The notes: a model not told the origin generated them from the letters alone. 64,000 bases of DNA from Bacteroidota bacterium (GCA_030706405.1 JAUZOO010000006.1:186001-250000), one strand, 5' to 3'. Shown: positions 44,320-54,176, counted from the stretch's first letter. Made by a program: numbers and translations.

Positions 44320-45606
44320 ATGATTGTAAACAGAACTGAAGTTCCGTCAATAAAGCAAATCAATTCCTTCAATATTGTAAAGGCTGCCGGACAGGTTTTC
44401 CCGAACGGCGTTCCTTTTTATTCGATTAATAGCAACGACGGCGATTTTATAAAAATCGAATGGATGTTTGTTGCCGGAAATTGGGTACAACCCTCGCCAT
44501 TGGTTGCATTTGCCGTAAACTCCATGTTGAGCGAAGGTTCGCAAAAATACAGCTCAGTACAGATTTCGGAAATGATTGATTTTTACGGGGCATTTTTAAG
44601 CTTTAACGTGGATAAGGATTTTGCTTTCGTTTCCCTGATGTGTATGGGGAAATATCTGGCTGAAGTCCTCGAAATCGTCGAAGAAGTCATTAAAAATGCT
44701 ACTTTTCCCGAACATGAGCTTGAGGTTTTTCGCAACAAGCATAAACAGCAATTTCTTGTAGAACAGACAAAAGTGAGAAACATCGCCCGGTCCGAACATG
44801 CCGGTTTATTGTTTGGTACCGATCATCCTTATGGCTATAAGGTTGTAGATAGCGACTTTGATAAACTAAACCGAGATAGTCTTGTTCAGTTTCACCGGGA
44901 ACGTTATCAATCAGCTAACTGTAAAATTATTGCATCCGGAAAGGTTGACGAAAATGTCGTTAAAACCATTGAACAGTATTTTGGTGTATCGTTTTGGAAT
45001 GCTCAGCAAACTCTTTCTTATCCCGTATGCCAGCCGCAGACTTCGCCAGGTAAAAAAGTTCTGATTGAAAAGGATGATGCCGTTCAAAGTGCAGTCCGTA
45101 TTGGAAAGGTGTTGTTTAATAAACATCATTCCGATTATCATGGCATGCAGATTTTAAATTGTATTCTGGGTGGGTATTTTGGCTCGCGGCTTATGGCTAA
45201 AATTCGTGAAGAAAAAGGCTATACTTATGGAATAAATTCACTGTTTGTTACGTTAAAGAATGAAGGATATTTGGCCATTGTCTCCGAATTGGGAACAGAG
45301 GTTACAGTTCCTGCTATTGAAGATATTTATGCCGAGATTGAAAAATTAAGACAGGAACCCGTCGCCGAAGATGAATTGGAGCGGGTGAAAAATTATATAC
45401 TGGGCGATATTGTTCGGATGTTTGATGGCCCTTTTGCCCAGGCCGAAAGCTTTATTTCGCTGATCGAAAACGACTTGGACTATGACCATTTCGACCAGAT
45501 GATTAGTACGGTTAAAAACATAACGGCTGGCGAACTCCAGTTGTTGGCGCAGAAATACTTCGACCCGGCATCATTTACGCAAGTAGTGGTAGGGAAAATG
45601 AAATAA
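44320..45606 (+). CDS. M16-family peptidase-like partner lacking the zinc motif
   Basis: The 428-residue protein has the M16 fold but, at the position of HxxEH, shows VNSMLSEGSQKYSS, so it lacks the catalytic site. It keeps the C-terminal substrate-binding signature (GGYFGSRLMAKIREEKGYTYGINSLF, with Arg and Tyr). M16B enzymes work as such pairs: one half binds zinc, the other completes the closed chamber. The gene sits between its catalytic partner and the T9SS cargo gene, 14 bases from the latter, so all three are probably cotranscribed. Confidence 0.92.
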   Translation: MIVNRTEVPSIKQINSFNIVKAAGQVFPNGVPFYSINSNDGDFIKIEWMFVAGNWVQPSPLVAFAVNSMLSEGSQKYSSVQISEMIDFYGAFLSFNVDKDFAFVSLMCMGKYLAEVLEIVEEVIKNATFPEHELEVFRNKHKQQFLVEQTKVRNIARSEHAGLLFGTDHPYGYKVVDSDFDKLNRDSLVQFHRERYQSANCKIIASGKVDENVVKTIEQYFGVSFWNAQQTLSYPVCQPQTSPGKKVLIEKDDAVQSAVRIGKVLFNKHHSDYHGMQILNCILGGYFGSRLMAKIREEKGYTYGINSLFVTLKNEGYLAIVSELGTEVTVPAIEDIYAEIEKLRQEPVAEDELERVKNYILGDIVRMFDGPFAQAESFISLIENDLDYDHFDQMISTVKNITAGELQLLAQKYFDPASFTQVVVGKMK

Positions 45607-45619
45607 TCGTCAGCTATCG

Positions 45620-47113
45620 ATGAAAAAGCTTTTGATTACATATTTGTTTATTATTCAAGGCTTTGTTGTGTTTTCGCAATTGCCGTATATTCCCGACCTT
45701 ACTTCGGTAAGTGTCGACCCGCTCACAGGCAAAGTGACCATGCGATGGGTGCCATATCCTTCTTCCGCTGCGAATATCGATGGGTATATCATCATGGAAT
45801 ATAAAGGACAGGGTGGGATTAACGATATATTTGTTGCTAACCCGAATGCTACATCGTATACATTTGATTATCCTGATGTTACTAAAGGTTCTGTGCGTTT
45901 TTTTGTAGTTTCTTATAAAAATAGTACTTCCAAACCCGATCCGGACAGAAGTACATATAAATCAATTCACCGAACAATATTTACGACACTTTCGATTGAT
46001 AATTGTAAATCGGAAATTACTGTTTCGTGGACGAAATATTTGGGATGGGGCTCCAGTCTTTCTTATTACAGGGTTTATTTGCAGCAGGGTGGGGGATTTG
46101 CAGATGTTTCCGGAAATCTGACAGCTACCGATTCTTCCTTCGTTTTTAAAGGCGCACAAGGCAAGCAAAACTATTGCTTTTATGTTGAAGCCGAACGAAA
46201 TGATGGCATTAAAGTGACCTCCAATCTTGCCTGTTTGCAAACCGATCTCCCGACTTTGCCTTCTTTTATAAAGTCGAATCTTAATATGTTTATTTCAACA
46301 TCAACCAAAGTTGATCTCTTGTTCGACTTAGATTTTAGCTCTCCGTTACGTAAATATCAGTTACTGTCATCCGGCTCACCTAATGGTCCGTTTATATCCG
46401 ATACTATTTACAGTAACATTCAATCAACGCCATTACTGGTAATTAATGATATTAAGACGTTTGCCCCGCGTTATTTTAGGCTCGACGCACTGAATAGTTG
46501 CAACTACGGGCTGATGTCGTCAAATTTAGCAACGGCCATTGTTCCTATAGCCAGCCTGAAGCCCAATGCCGTAAACTTGGAATGGAATGCCTATATAGGC
46601 TGGGAAAATGGCGTGGATTACTACCGGATAATGCGGGCGTTTGGGTCAGAACCTGTGCAACAGGTCAACACAGTTTCGGGTACGTTGACCGAGTTCACCG
46701 ATGATGTTAGCGGTCTTTCCGGACAGAATAAAACAGGCAATGTGTGTTATTACGTAGAGGCTTATTCCAATGCCGATATTGCCGGTAATATTCATTCCAG
46801 TCGTTCGGCCTATGCCTGTGTCGATCTTTCTGAAAATGTGTTTGTTCCAAACGCATTTACGCCCAATGGTGATGGACAAAATGATGAATTTAAACCCTCG
46901 TTTGCTTTTATTCCGGCTCAATATCATCTGATTATTTATAACCGTTACGGATTTCAGGTATTCGAAACGTCTGATCCGCTAAAAGGCTGGAATGGCCGTA
47001 CTCCGGGCGGAAATAAAGCACCCGAAGGAAGCTATGTTTACTTTATAAGTTTTTCATCGGGAGAAGGAAAACCCATTGAGAAAAAAGGAACATTATCATT
47101 GATTTATCCATAG
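45620..47113 (+). CDS. T9SS cargo protein with type B sorting domain
   Basis: This 497-residue protein has a signal peptide (ending VFSQ). Three to four fibronectin III-like repeats follow (about 25-400; GKVTMRWVPYP, EITVSWTKYLGWG, NAVNLEWNAYIGWENG). The last 85 residues are the gliding-motility/T9SS type B C-terminal domain: VFVPNAFTPNGDGQNDEF, LIIYNRYGFQVFET, GWNGRTPGG and APEGSYVYFISF. The protein is therefore exported to the periplasm, carried through the T9SS and held at or released from the surface. No enzyme domain is seen, so adhesion or binding is the likely role. It sits 14 bases behind the M16 pair. Confidence 0.9.
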   Translation: MKKLLITYLFIIQGFVVFSQLPYIPDLTSVSVDPLTGKVTMRWVPYPSSAANIDGYIIMEYKGQGGINDIFVANPNATSYTFDYPDVTKGSVRFFVVSYKNSTSKPDPDRSTYKSIHRTIFTTLSIDNCKSEITVSWTKYLGWGSSLSYYRVYLQQGGGFADVSGNLTATDSSFVFKGAQGKQNYCFYVEAERNDGIKVTSNLACLQTDLPTLPSFIKSNLNMFISTSTKVDLLFDLDFSSPLRKYQLLSSGSPNGPFISDTIYSNIQSTPLLVINDIKTFAPRYFRLDALNSCNYGLMSSNLATAIVPIASLKPNAVNLEWNAYIGWENGVDYYRIMRAFGSEPVQQVNTVSGTLTEFTDDVSGLSGQNKTGNVCYYVEAYSNADIAGNIHSSRSAYACVDLSENVFVPNAFTPNGDGQNDEFKPSFAFIPAQYHLIIYNRYGFQVFETSDPLKGWNGRTPGGNKAPEGSYVYFISFSSGEGKPIEKKGTLSLIYP

Positions 47114-47141
47114 AAATCCATTAGACTGAATACATTTTCGT

Positions 47142-47149
47142 TATTTTTG
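47142..47149 (+). promoter_or_regulatory. -7 promoter box (TATTTTTG) of rel
   Basis: TATTTTTG is an exact TAnnTTTG box 23 bases before the ATG at 47173. It lies in the 59-base gap behind the T9SS cargo gene, which shows no terminator, so read-through from the M16 operon is also possible. Confidence 0.5.
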
Positions 47150-47172
47150 CGTGTTAACCTAAAGACAGTGTA

Positions 47173-49422
47173 ATGGGGGTTCTGACTGAACAGGACGAAA
47201 TTTTAATAAAAGAACGGTTCAATGACTTGTTGGGTCTTTGCGAACGAATTATTAAGTCCGACGAAGATCGTGTTTCGATAATTCGTGCATTTGAGCTTGC
47301 CAATGAGGCTCATAAAGAGATGAAGCGCAAATCGGGCGAGCCATATATTATTCACCCCATAGCCGTTGCAAAAATTGTAATCCAGGAGATTGGGCTGGGT
47401 ACCACCTCCGTCGTCTGTGCCCTGCTGCACGACATTGTTGAGGATACCGATTACACCCTCGAATACATCGAAGCCAATTTTGGTTCAAAAATAGCCACGA
47501 TTGTCGATGGGCTTACCAAGATATCAGGAGTTTTTGATAAAAATTCGTCGCTTCAGGCCGAGAATTTTCGTAAAATGCTCCTTACCCTTTCCGACGATGT
47601 GCGCGTAATTCTGATAAAGCTGGCCGACCGGCTTCATAATATGCGTACCCTTGATGCCCTCCCTCCTCATAAACAAATAAAGATTGCTGGTGAAACGATA
47701 TTTTTATACGCTCCATTAGCACATCGTCTTGGGCTTTATACAATTAAAACGGAGCTCGAAGATTTGAGTTTGAAGTACCGTCATCCAAAGATTTACAATG
47801 ATATTGTTGCTCGCCTGCATGATACTGAATCCAATCGTAAGAAGCAGATTGAAGTATTTTCGCGGCCCATTGTTGAAATTCTTAAAAGAAACAATATCTC
47901 CTTTGAAATCTCCGGACGTCCTAAGTCAATCTATTCTATTTATTACAAGATGCAGCATAAAAGCGTTCCTTTTGAGGAAGTTTATGATCTGCTTGCTGTG
48001 CGGATAGTATTTGACCCTGTCGGCGATATTCCCGAGAAAACTCAATGCTGGAATATTTATTCGCTGATTACCGATATTTATATGCCCAAGCCCGAACGTA
48101 TACGCGACTGGGTAAGTACGCCAAAAGCTAATGGCTATGAGGCATTGCATGTTACCGTAATGGGGCCTTCCGGAAAATGGGCTGAGGTTCAGATACGTAC
48201 CCGCCGGATGGACGACATTGCCGAGCGAGGGTTTGCCGCCCACTGGAAGTATAAGAGTGCCAACCAGGAATCGGAACTCGATAAATGGTTGAAGAATATT
48301 CGCGAAATGCTTGACAATCCGAGTGCTAATGCCGTTGAGTTTCTCGATGAATTTAAACTCAACCTATTCACTTCCGAAATTCATGTGTTTACCCCCAAAG
48401 GCCAAATCCGTACATTGCCCAAAAATTCTACCGCACTTGATTTTGCTTACGATATTCACTCTCATGTTGGGAATTCGGCTATTGCTGCAAAGGTAAATCA
48501 TAAACTTGTGCCTCTAAATCATGTACTTGCAAGCGGAGATCAGGTTGAAATTTTAACGTCTGATAAGAAAAAGACACAACGCGAGTGGCTTGACTATGTG
48601 GTTTCCGCAAAAGCAAAAGCGGCTATAAACGACTCCATCAAAGCCGAAAGCAAGAACCGTATCGAACTGGGCAAGCAAATATTGGAGAGGAAATTGAGCG
48701 AGATGAATCTGTTGCCTAGTTCCCGCATTTTTAAAAAGTTATATCCGGCGTACGATGTTGTTTCCAAGGATGAGCTTTATAGTAAGATTGGAACAGGAGT
48801 GATAAACCTCGAAGATTTGGTAAAAGTTCTTAAAAAGAATACAAAGAATAAGTGGATACGTTATTGGGAACTTCAAATGACCAAGGTTATTCCTAAAAAG
48901 GAGGATGGCACCGAAGAAGTGCAGACGGCAACTGGCGAAAAAATTGATCCGAAGACAACCTTCCTGATTCGGGAAAGCGAGGACGGTTCCGAGAGTAATT
49001 ACCGTTTGGCAAAGTGCTGTAATCCTATTCCCGGTGATGACATTGTGGGGCACCGAAGTGCGAATGAAGATGTTGTTGTAATTCATAAATCGCGCTGTCC
49101 AAATGCAGTGAAGCTGGTTTCGGCTCATGCCAATTTGCTGATTCAGGCCAAATGGACAACCTATAAAATTCTTTCGTTCCTTGCCCGTATTTCTATTCGT
49201 GGAATTGAAAAATTTGGCATTTACAATCAAATTACCACTGTGATTAGTAAGGAGTTAAATGTTAATATTCGGGCAATAAACCTTTCCAGTCATGATGGTA
49301 TTTTTGAGGGAACCATGGATTTATACGTCCATAATGCCAAAGATTTAAATAACCTTTTGGATAAACTGGCCAATATTAAAGGCGTGGAACAGGTTGCAAG
49401 GGTCGAAAACCTTGTGGAATAG
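47173..49422 (+). CDS. rel: RelA/SpoT (p)ppGpp synthetase/hydrolase
   Basis: The 749-residue length and four-part layout are those of a long RSH protein. The HD hydrolase (about 35-190) keeps the active-site blocks YIIHPIAVAK, LLHDIVEDTD and KLADRLHNMRTL. The synthetase (about 240-350) has GRPKSIYSIYYKM, RIVFDP and RIRDWVSTPKANGYEALH; RIRD occupies the RXKD place typical of bifunctional enzymes. A TGS domain (about 395-455; HVFTPKGQIRTLPKNSTALDFAY) follows, then a CCNPIPGD motif and a C-terminal ACT domain. Both activities therefore look intact. fur and purA follow on the same strand. Confidence 0.96.
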   Translation: MGVLTEQDEILIKERFNDLLGLCERIIKSDEDRVSIIRAFELANEAHKEMKRKSGEPYIIHPIAVAKIVIQEIGLGTTSVVCALLHDIVEDTDYTLEYIEANFGSKIATIVDGLTKISGVFDKNSSLQAENFRKMLLTLSDDVRVILIKLADRLHNMRTLDALPPHKQIKIAGETIFLYAPLAHRLGLYTIKTELEDLSLKYRHPKIYNDIVARLHDTESNRKKQIEVFSRPIVEILKRNNISFEISGRPKSIYSIYYKMQHKSVPFEEVYDLLAVRIVFDPVGDIPEKTQCWNIYSLITDIYMPKPERIRDWVSTPKANGYEALHVTVMGPSGKWAEVQIRTRRMDDIAERGFAAHWKYKSANQESELDKWLKNIREMLDNPSANAVEFLDEFKLNLFTSEIHVFTPKGQIRTLPKNSTALDFAYDIHSHVGNSAIAAKVNHKLVPLNHVLASGDQVEILTSDKKKTQREWLDYVVSAKAKAAINDSIKAESKNRIELGKQILERKLSEMNLLPSSRIFKKLYPAYDVVSKDELYSKIGTGVINLEDLVKVLKKNTKNKWIRYWELQMTKVIPKKEDGTEEVQTATGEKIDPKTTFLIRESEDGSESNYRLAKCCNPIPGDDIVGHRSANEDVVVIHKSRCPNAVKLVSAHANLLIQAKWTTYKILSFLARISIRGIEKFGIYNQITTVISKELNVNIRAINLSSHDGIFEGTMDLYVHNAKDLNNLLDKLANIKGVEQVARVENLVE

Positions 49423-49505
49423 TTATTTAAAATTGGATAAAAGACTTGCACTGTTGACGAAATTTTAGTTACTTTGATTATTATTTATATTTAGACTAAG
49501 TTATT

Positions 49506-49979
49506 ATGGCGCAAGACAGCACAAAAGATACTGTCAGAAAGATTTTTACCGAATACCTCGAAAAAAAAGGCCACCGGAAGACTCCCGAGAGATATGCAAT
49601 CTTAGATGAGATATATTCACGTGATAGCCATTTCGATGTGGAGTCGTTGTATATTTTTATGAAGAATAAGAATTACAGGGTCAGTCGTGCCACGCTTTAT
49701 AATACGATCGATCTTTTGCTCGAATGTAACTTGGTGGTAAAACATCAGTTTGGGAAAAATATCTCGCAGTTTGAGAAAGCGTACCAATGTACTCAGCATG
49801 ATCATCTTATATGTACACAAACCGGTAAAGTTATCGAGTTTTGTGATCCTCGCATCCACGAAATTATAAAAACAGCCTGCGAGCTCAATAATTTTGAACC
49901 TACCCACCATTCGTTATATATCTATGGGGTGTTGAAAGAACCCGTTGAACCGCAAAAGAAGCCTAAAAGCAAGAAATAA
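49506..49979 (+). CDS. fur: Fur-family metal-responsive repressor
   Basis: The 157-residue protein has an N-terminal winged helix (KTPERYAILDEIYS, DVESLYIFMKNKNYRVSRATLYNTIDLLLECNLV) and a dimerisation/metal region with HDHLICTQTGKVIEFCDP and a late THHSLYIYGVC-like His pair (THHSLYIYG). The classical CxxC structural zinc pairs are absent; single cysteines remain (C101, C112 region). It probably represses iron uptake when iron is plentiful, although Zur or PerR roles cannot be excluded. A TTACTTTG box near 49470 is a possible promoter. It lies between rel and purA, an order seen in other Bacteroidota. Confidence 0.9.
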   Translation: MAQDSTKDTVRKIFTEYLEKKGHRKTPERYAILDEIYSRDSHFDVESLYIFMKNKNYRVSRATLYNTIDLLLECNLVVKHQFGKNISQFEKAYQCTQHDHLICTQTGKVIEFCDPRIHEIIKTACELNNFEPTHHSLYIYGVLKEPVEPQKKPKSKK

Positions 49980-50174
49980 CGCGCATTTTAAAAATAACCT
50001 GATATTTTTTGACCGTTCCAAGGGTGAAAAGCGAATAATTTGTACCTTAGGCATCCGGTTTTTATGGCATTTTTTAGAAAAACCTGTCTGTCGCATCTTT
50101 TATAACAGGTTAGTTTTGTTGTGTTTATGCGTCAGGTATGATTTTTTTCGATTTTTAAAATTAAACAAATACGG

Positions 50175-51434
50175 ATGAAACTGGATGTTTTATTAGGTCT
50201 TCAATGGGGAGACGAAGGCAAAGGAAAAATTGTTGATGTATTGACTCCCAAGTACGATGTAATTGCAAGGTTTCAGGGCGGTCCAAATGCTGGTCACTCA
50301 CTTGAATTCAATGATATAAAGCATGTTTTGCATACCATTCCTTCCGGAATTTTTCACCCGGAAAAAGTAAACATCATCGGGAATGGAGTTGTTATTGATC
50401 CTGTTATTTTTCGTAAAGAAATTGAGGGTTTAAAGAAATTCAACATCAATTTCAACCAGTTGTTTATTTCTAAGAAGGCTCACCTTATTCTTCCTACCCA
50501 TCGTCTGCTCGATGCGGCTTCGGAAGCAGCTAAAGGGGCTACAAAAATCGGTTCGACTCTTAAAGGTATTGGCCCGACTTACATGGATAAAACAGGACGT
50601 AATGGTCTTCGTGTAGGTGATATCTTCGCTTCTGATTTTCAACAACGTTACGATAACTTGAAAAACAAGCATATCGAAATGTTGAACAATTATAACTTTA
50701 AGTTCGATTTAACCGAATATGAAGCTGACTGGTTTAGAGGCGTGGAATCTATCAGGGAATTTCAGGCTGTTGACAGCGAATACATGGTTAATAAATTTCT
50801 TGCTGAAGACAAATCAGTACTTGCCGAAGGTGCACAAGGAACGCTGCTTGATATTGATTTCGGTTCCTATCCTTATGTAACTTCATCTAATACCATTTGT
50901 GCCGGAGCTTGCACAGGTCTTGGTATTGGGCCTAATAAGGTTGGCGAGGTGCTTGGTATTGTAAAGGCTTACTGTACCCGGGTTGGTAGTGGTCCTTTTC
51001 CTACCGAATTGTTCGACGAAACCGGAGATAAACTACGCCAAGTGGGGCGTGAGTTCGGAGCTACCACTGGTCGTCCCCGTCGTTGTGGATGGCTCGATTT
51101 GCCAGCCTTGAAATACTCGATCATGATTAATGGGGTTACTCAGATGATTCTTACCAAATCTGATATTTTGTCAGAATTTGATACCATTAAGGTTTGCGTA
51201 GCATATAAAATTAACGGAGAGGTTACTGAACAATTGCCTTATGATGTAAATCTTCCGATTGAGCCCGTTTATAAAGAATTTAAAGGCTGGAAGAAGGATA
51301 TTGCCAAAGCCACTTCGATGAGCGACCTGCCGCAGGAATTGGTCGATTATATCCGCTTTGTAGAAGACGAAGTGAAGGTTCCTTTCTCCATTATTTCAGT
51401 GGGCCCCGACCGTAAAGAGACTATATTTAAATAA
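50175..51434 (+). CDS. purA: Adenylosuccinate synthase
   Basis: The 419-residue protein starts MKLDVLLGLQWGDEGKGKIVDVL, the phosphate-loop signature of PurA. It contains GGPNAGHSLEF, GVVIDP, GPTYMDKTGRNGLRVGD, EGAQGTLLDIDFGSYPYVTSSNT and TTGRPRRCGWLDL. It joins IMP and aspartate using GTP to make adenylosuccinate, the committed step to AMP. Length is normal. It ends in a strong terminator and is preceded by a 195-base gap after fur that has no obvious gene; a TAATTTG-like box lies near 50034. Confidence 0.97.
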   Translation: MKLDVLLGLQWGDEGKGKIVDVLTPKYDVIARFQGGPNAGHSLEFNDIKHVLHTIPSGIFHPEKVNIIGNGVVIDPVIFRKEIEGLKKFNINFNQLFISKKAHLILPTHRLLDAASEAAKGATKIGSTLKGIGPTYMDKTGRNGLRVGDIFASDFQQRYDNLKNKHIEMLNNYNFKFDLTEYEADWFRGVESIREFQAVDSEYMVNKFLAEDKSVLAEGAQGTLLDIDFGSYPYVTSSNTICAGACTGLGIGPNKVGEVLGIVKAYCTRVGSGPFPTELFDETGDKLRQVGREFGATTGRPRRCGWLDLPALKYSIMINGVTQMILTKSDILSEFDTIKVCVAYKINGEVTEQLPYDVNLPIEPVYKEFKGWKKDIAKATSMSDLPQELVDYIRFVEDEVKVPFSIISVGPDRKETIFK

Positions 51435-51465
51435 GATTTGTGCGCGTAACCCGCGTCAATATTAT

Positions 51466-51503
51466 AAAGCCGCTTTATCAGATCTGATAAAGCGGCTTTT
51501 TTA
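51466..51503 (+). terminator. Intrinsic terminator of purA
   Basis: A perfect 15-bp stem (51466-51480 with 51485-51499) has the loop GATC and leads into a T run. It cleanly ends the purA transcript 24 bases before the next gene. Confidence 0.95.
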
Positions 51504-51527
51504 TGGATATTTAATAAGAATCAAAAG

Positions 51528-52946
51528 ATGTCATTTGTTTTAAAATTTGATAATGTAACATTCAGAAGGAGTAACAGTTTGCTGTTTGAAGGATTAAACT
51601 GGACTATTAAAAAGAATGAAAATTGGGCAATTACCGGCTCTTCCGGTTCTGGAAAAACGACGCTGCTCTCGGCTATGCAAGGGCATTTTTTTATTGCGGA
51701 AGGAGCGGTTACCTGTAATTTTGACGAGAAAGTGGAGGATGGCAGGGAATTCAAGAAGTATGCTGCCTTTGTTTATTTTCAGGACCAGGCGCTTAATAAT
51801 AAACAGTTTTATTACCAGCAACGCTACAACAGCTCGGAAACTGAAGGGACACTTCTGGTAAAAGCATATCTTGGTATTGAAAATATTGGAGATCCTTTGT
51901 TTGAAACATTGGGAATTAATAACCTTATTGATCGTGAATTTATTAAACTGTCGAACGGGGAAAACAGAAAGGTGCAGATTGCGAAAGCATTGCTAAAAAA
52001 TCCAAAGCTTTTGGTTTTAGATAATCCTTATGTGGGGCTTGATGTTGAAGCTCGGCAAATGCTTAATTTGATGATCGACCAAATGATTGCTTCCGGTATT
52101 CAGGTTATCATGACTACTGATGGAGAGGAACTTCCTGAACGAATTACGCACGTGCTTAACCTGAGTAATTTAAAAATCGCACAGATAGGACAACGTGGTA
52201 GTATTAGTAAAGTTCATCTAATCAAAGAAATGAAAATTGCATTTTCTTTCCCTCGGCCGTTAGGTAATGAATTTAAGATAGCTGTACAATTATCGGATGT
52301 GGTGGTTGAATATGGGAAATCGCGCATAATAAATCATATAAACTGGAAAGTAAATAAGCTCGAAAAATGGGCGTTGACCGGACGCAATGGAGCCGGAAAA
52401 TCGATGCTTTTAAGTCTTCTGTATGCCGATAATCCACAGGTTTATGCTAATCACATTGTTCTTTTCGATAATTTGAGGGGCCAGGGTGAAAGCATCTGGG
52501 ATGTAAAGGAACGCATTGGTTTTCTTTCGCCTGAACTTCATCTTTATTTTGATAAGATGAAAACTGCTGAAGAAACCGCGCTTGACGGACTTTACGAACA
52601 TCCGTTTAAAAAAGCGGTGATTACCGAAGAACGTCTAAAAATGCTTGATTTTCTGTTTGGTTATTATGGTATTGACGAGTTAAAGAGCAGGAAATTACAT
52701 GAATTGTCGACTGGCCAACAGCGGCTAATGCTATTTTTTAGAGTGCTGTTAAAAAATCCGGAACTCTTATTGCTCGATGAACCTTTCCAAGGGTTTGACG
52801 GGGAAATGATCGAGAAGTCGAAGGCTATATTGGATAGTTTTTGTAAAGATCGGACGTTATTATTTGTATCGCACCACAAACCGGAAATCCCGGCATGTAT
52901 AACGCATTTTGCAAAATTGGAGAAGGGGATTTTAACGGAGGTTTAA
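51528..52946 (+). CDS. ModF-like double ABC ATPase
   Basis: The 472-residue protein contains two ABC ATPase domains. Domain 1 has Walker A GSSGSGKTT (37-45), signature LSNGENRKVQIAKAL and Walker B LLVLDNPYVGLD, where Asn replaces the catalytic Glu. Domain 2 has Walker A GRNGAGKSMLL, signature LSTGQQRLMLFF and a normal Walker B LLLLDEPFQGFD. This asymmetric twin layout matches the ModF/PhrA group associated with molybdate genes. There is no membrane protein gene nearby, so it may act in a non-transport role. It is flanked by terminators and thus transcribed alone. Confidence 0.85.
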   Translation: MSFVLKFDNVTFRRSNSLLFEGLNWTIKKNENWAITGSSGSGKTTLLSAMQGHFFIAEGAVTCNFDEKVEDGREFKKYAAFVYFQDQALNNKQFYYQQRYNSSETEGTLLVKAYLGIENIGDPLFETLGINNLIDREFIKLSNGENRKVQIAKALLKNPKLLVLDNPYVGLDVEARQMLNLMIDQMIASGIQVIMTTDGEELPERITHVLNLSNLKIAQIGQRGSISKVHLIKEMKIAFSFPRPLGNEFKIAVQLSDVVVEYGKSRIINHINWKVNKLEKWALTGRNGAGKSMLLSLLYADNPQVYANHIVLFDNLRGQGESIWDVKERIGFLSPELHLYFDKMKTAEETALDGLYEHPFKKAVITEERLKMLDFLFGYYGIDELKSRKLHELSTGQQRLMLFFRVLLKNPELLLLDEPFQGFDGEMIEKSKAILDSFCKDRTLLFVSHHKPEIPACITHFAKLEKGILTEV

Positions 52947-52949
52947 ACT

Positions 52950-52990
52950 AAAAAGGCCTGTCAGGTTTCTGAATCCTGACAGGCCTTTTT
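52950..52990. terminator. Bidirectional terminator between the ModF-like gene and yebC
   Basis: A perfect 16-bp stem (52950-52965 with 52975-52990) with a 9-base loop has five A and five T at its base, so it works in both directions between convergent genes. Confidence 0.95.
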
Positions 52991-53007
52991 AGTAAAGTAA
53001 ATTTATT

Positions 53008-53724
53008 TTATTGCTCTTTCATATTATGGAAAACGCTGGTAACGTCTTCGTCTTCCTCTAATTTCTCAAGAATTTTTTCAACTTCGGCCACCTGTTCTGC
53101 GGTAAGTTCTTTGGTGTCTGAGGGGATTCGCTCAAATTCGGCACTTTCAATTTCAAAACCTTGATCTTCGAGGTATTTCTGAATTGAACCGAAGGATTCG
53201 AATTCGCCATAGATGATGATGGCTTCTTCTTCGGCAAATATTTCGCTGATACCGAAATCAATCATTTCAAGTTCCAATTCTTCGAGATCGACACCTTCTT
53301 TGGCTTTCACCTTGAAAATACATTTGCGGTCGAACATGAAGCTTACGCTGCCCGAAGTGCCAAGCGAACCGCCGTATTTGTTAAAATAGCTGCGGACATT
53401 GGCAACGGTACGGGTTGGATTGTCGGTGGCAGTTTCAACGATTACGGCTATCCCGTAAGGAGCGTAACCTTCATAAACTACTTCCTTATAGTCTTCCTGT
53501 TCTTTTGACGAAGCTTTTTTAATGGCACGCTCAACGTTTTCTTTGGGCATATTGGCGGCCTTGGCATTCTGTATGAGTACCCTCAGCCTCGAATTGGAAG
53601 CCGGATCCGGTCCGCCGGTTTTAACGGTCATGGCAATTTCTTTGCCTAACTTGGTAAATGTTTTGGCCATGGTGCCCCAACGTTTAAGCTTTCTGGCCTT
53701 ACGATATTCAAACGCTCTTCCCAT
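53008..53724 (-). CDS. yebC: YebC/PmpR-family regulator or translation factor
   Basis: The 238-residue protein has the typical opening GRAFEYRKARKLKRWGTMAKTFTKLGKEIAMTVKTGGPDPASNSRLRVLIQNAKAANMPKEN (family signature in the first 70 residues) and YEGYAPYGIAVIVETATDNPTRTVANVRSYFNKYGGSLGTSGSVSFMFD in the middle. The C-terminal tail is strongly acidic. YebC proteins were described as transcription factors and more recently as ribosome-associated helpers for difficult peptide stretches. It starts eight bases after the stop of the cyclophilin gene, with which it is almost certainly cotranscribed. Confidence 0.95.
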   Translation of the reverse strand: MGRAFEYRKARKLKRWGTMAKTFTKLGKEIAMTVKTGGPDPASNSRLRVLIQNAKAANMPKENVERAIKKASSKEQEDYKEVVYEGYAPYGIAVIVETATDNPTRTVANVRSYFNKYGGSLGTSGSVSFMFDRKCIFKVKAKEGVDLEELELEMIDFGISEIFAEEEAIIIYGEFESFGSIQKYLEDQGFEIESAEFERIPSDTKELTAEQVAEVEKILEKLEEDEDVTSVFHNMKEQ

Positions 53725-53732
53725 AATTCTAT

Positions 53733-54176
53733 TTAATCTTCGTCTTCAATAATGATAATTTTTTCGATTTTATCGCCCTGACGTATAGCATCAATAACTT
53801 CTAATCCTTCGTAAACCTTGCCAAAACAAGTGTGTCGACGGTCGAGATGCTGGGTGTTAGCCCTGCTGTGGCAGATGAAAAACTGTGAGCCTCCGGTATC
53901 GCGACCCGCATGGGCCATCGAAAGTACGCCACGGTCGTGATATTGGTTGTCGCCGTCCAATTCGCATTTAATGGTATAACCCGGACCGCCAACGCCGGTA
54001 CCTTGGGGGCATCCGCCCTGAATTACAAAATTGGGGATTACACGGTGGAAAGTAAGCCCGTCGTAGAAACCTTCTTTTGAAAGTTTGATAAAGTTTGCTA
54101 CAGTGTTGGGGGCGTCTTTTTCGTAGAAGTTAACCTTCATAACGCCTTTTTCGGTGTGAATTTCTGCGCGTTTCAT
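53733..54176 (-). CDS. Cyclophilin-type peptidyl-prolyl isomerase
   Basis: The 147-residue protein has no signal peptide, so it is cytoplasmic. Cyclophilin signatures: [56 protein letters not shown] (the family block with the catalytic Arg in FHRVI), then [21 protein letters not shown] and [12 protein letters not shown]. It speeds proline isomerisation during protein folding. It is the first gene of a two-gene unit with yebC and has an exact -7 box 38 bases upstream of its ATG. Confidence 0.95.
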   Translation of the reverse strand: MKRAEIHTEKGVMKVNFYEKDAPNTVANFIKLSKEGFYDGLTFHRVIPNFVIQGGCPQGTGVGGPGYTIKCELDGDNQYHDRGVLSMAHAGRDTGGSQFFICHSRANTQHLDRRHTCFGKVYEGLEVIDAIRQGDKIEKIIIIEDED

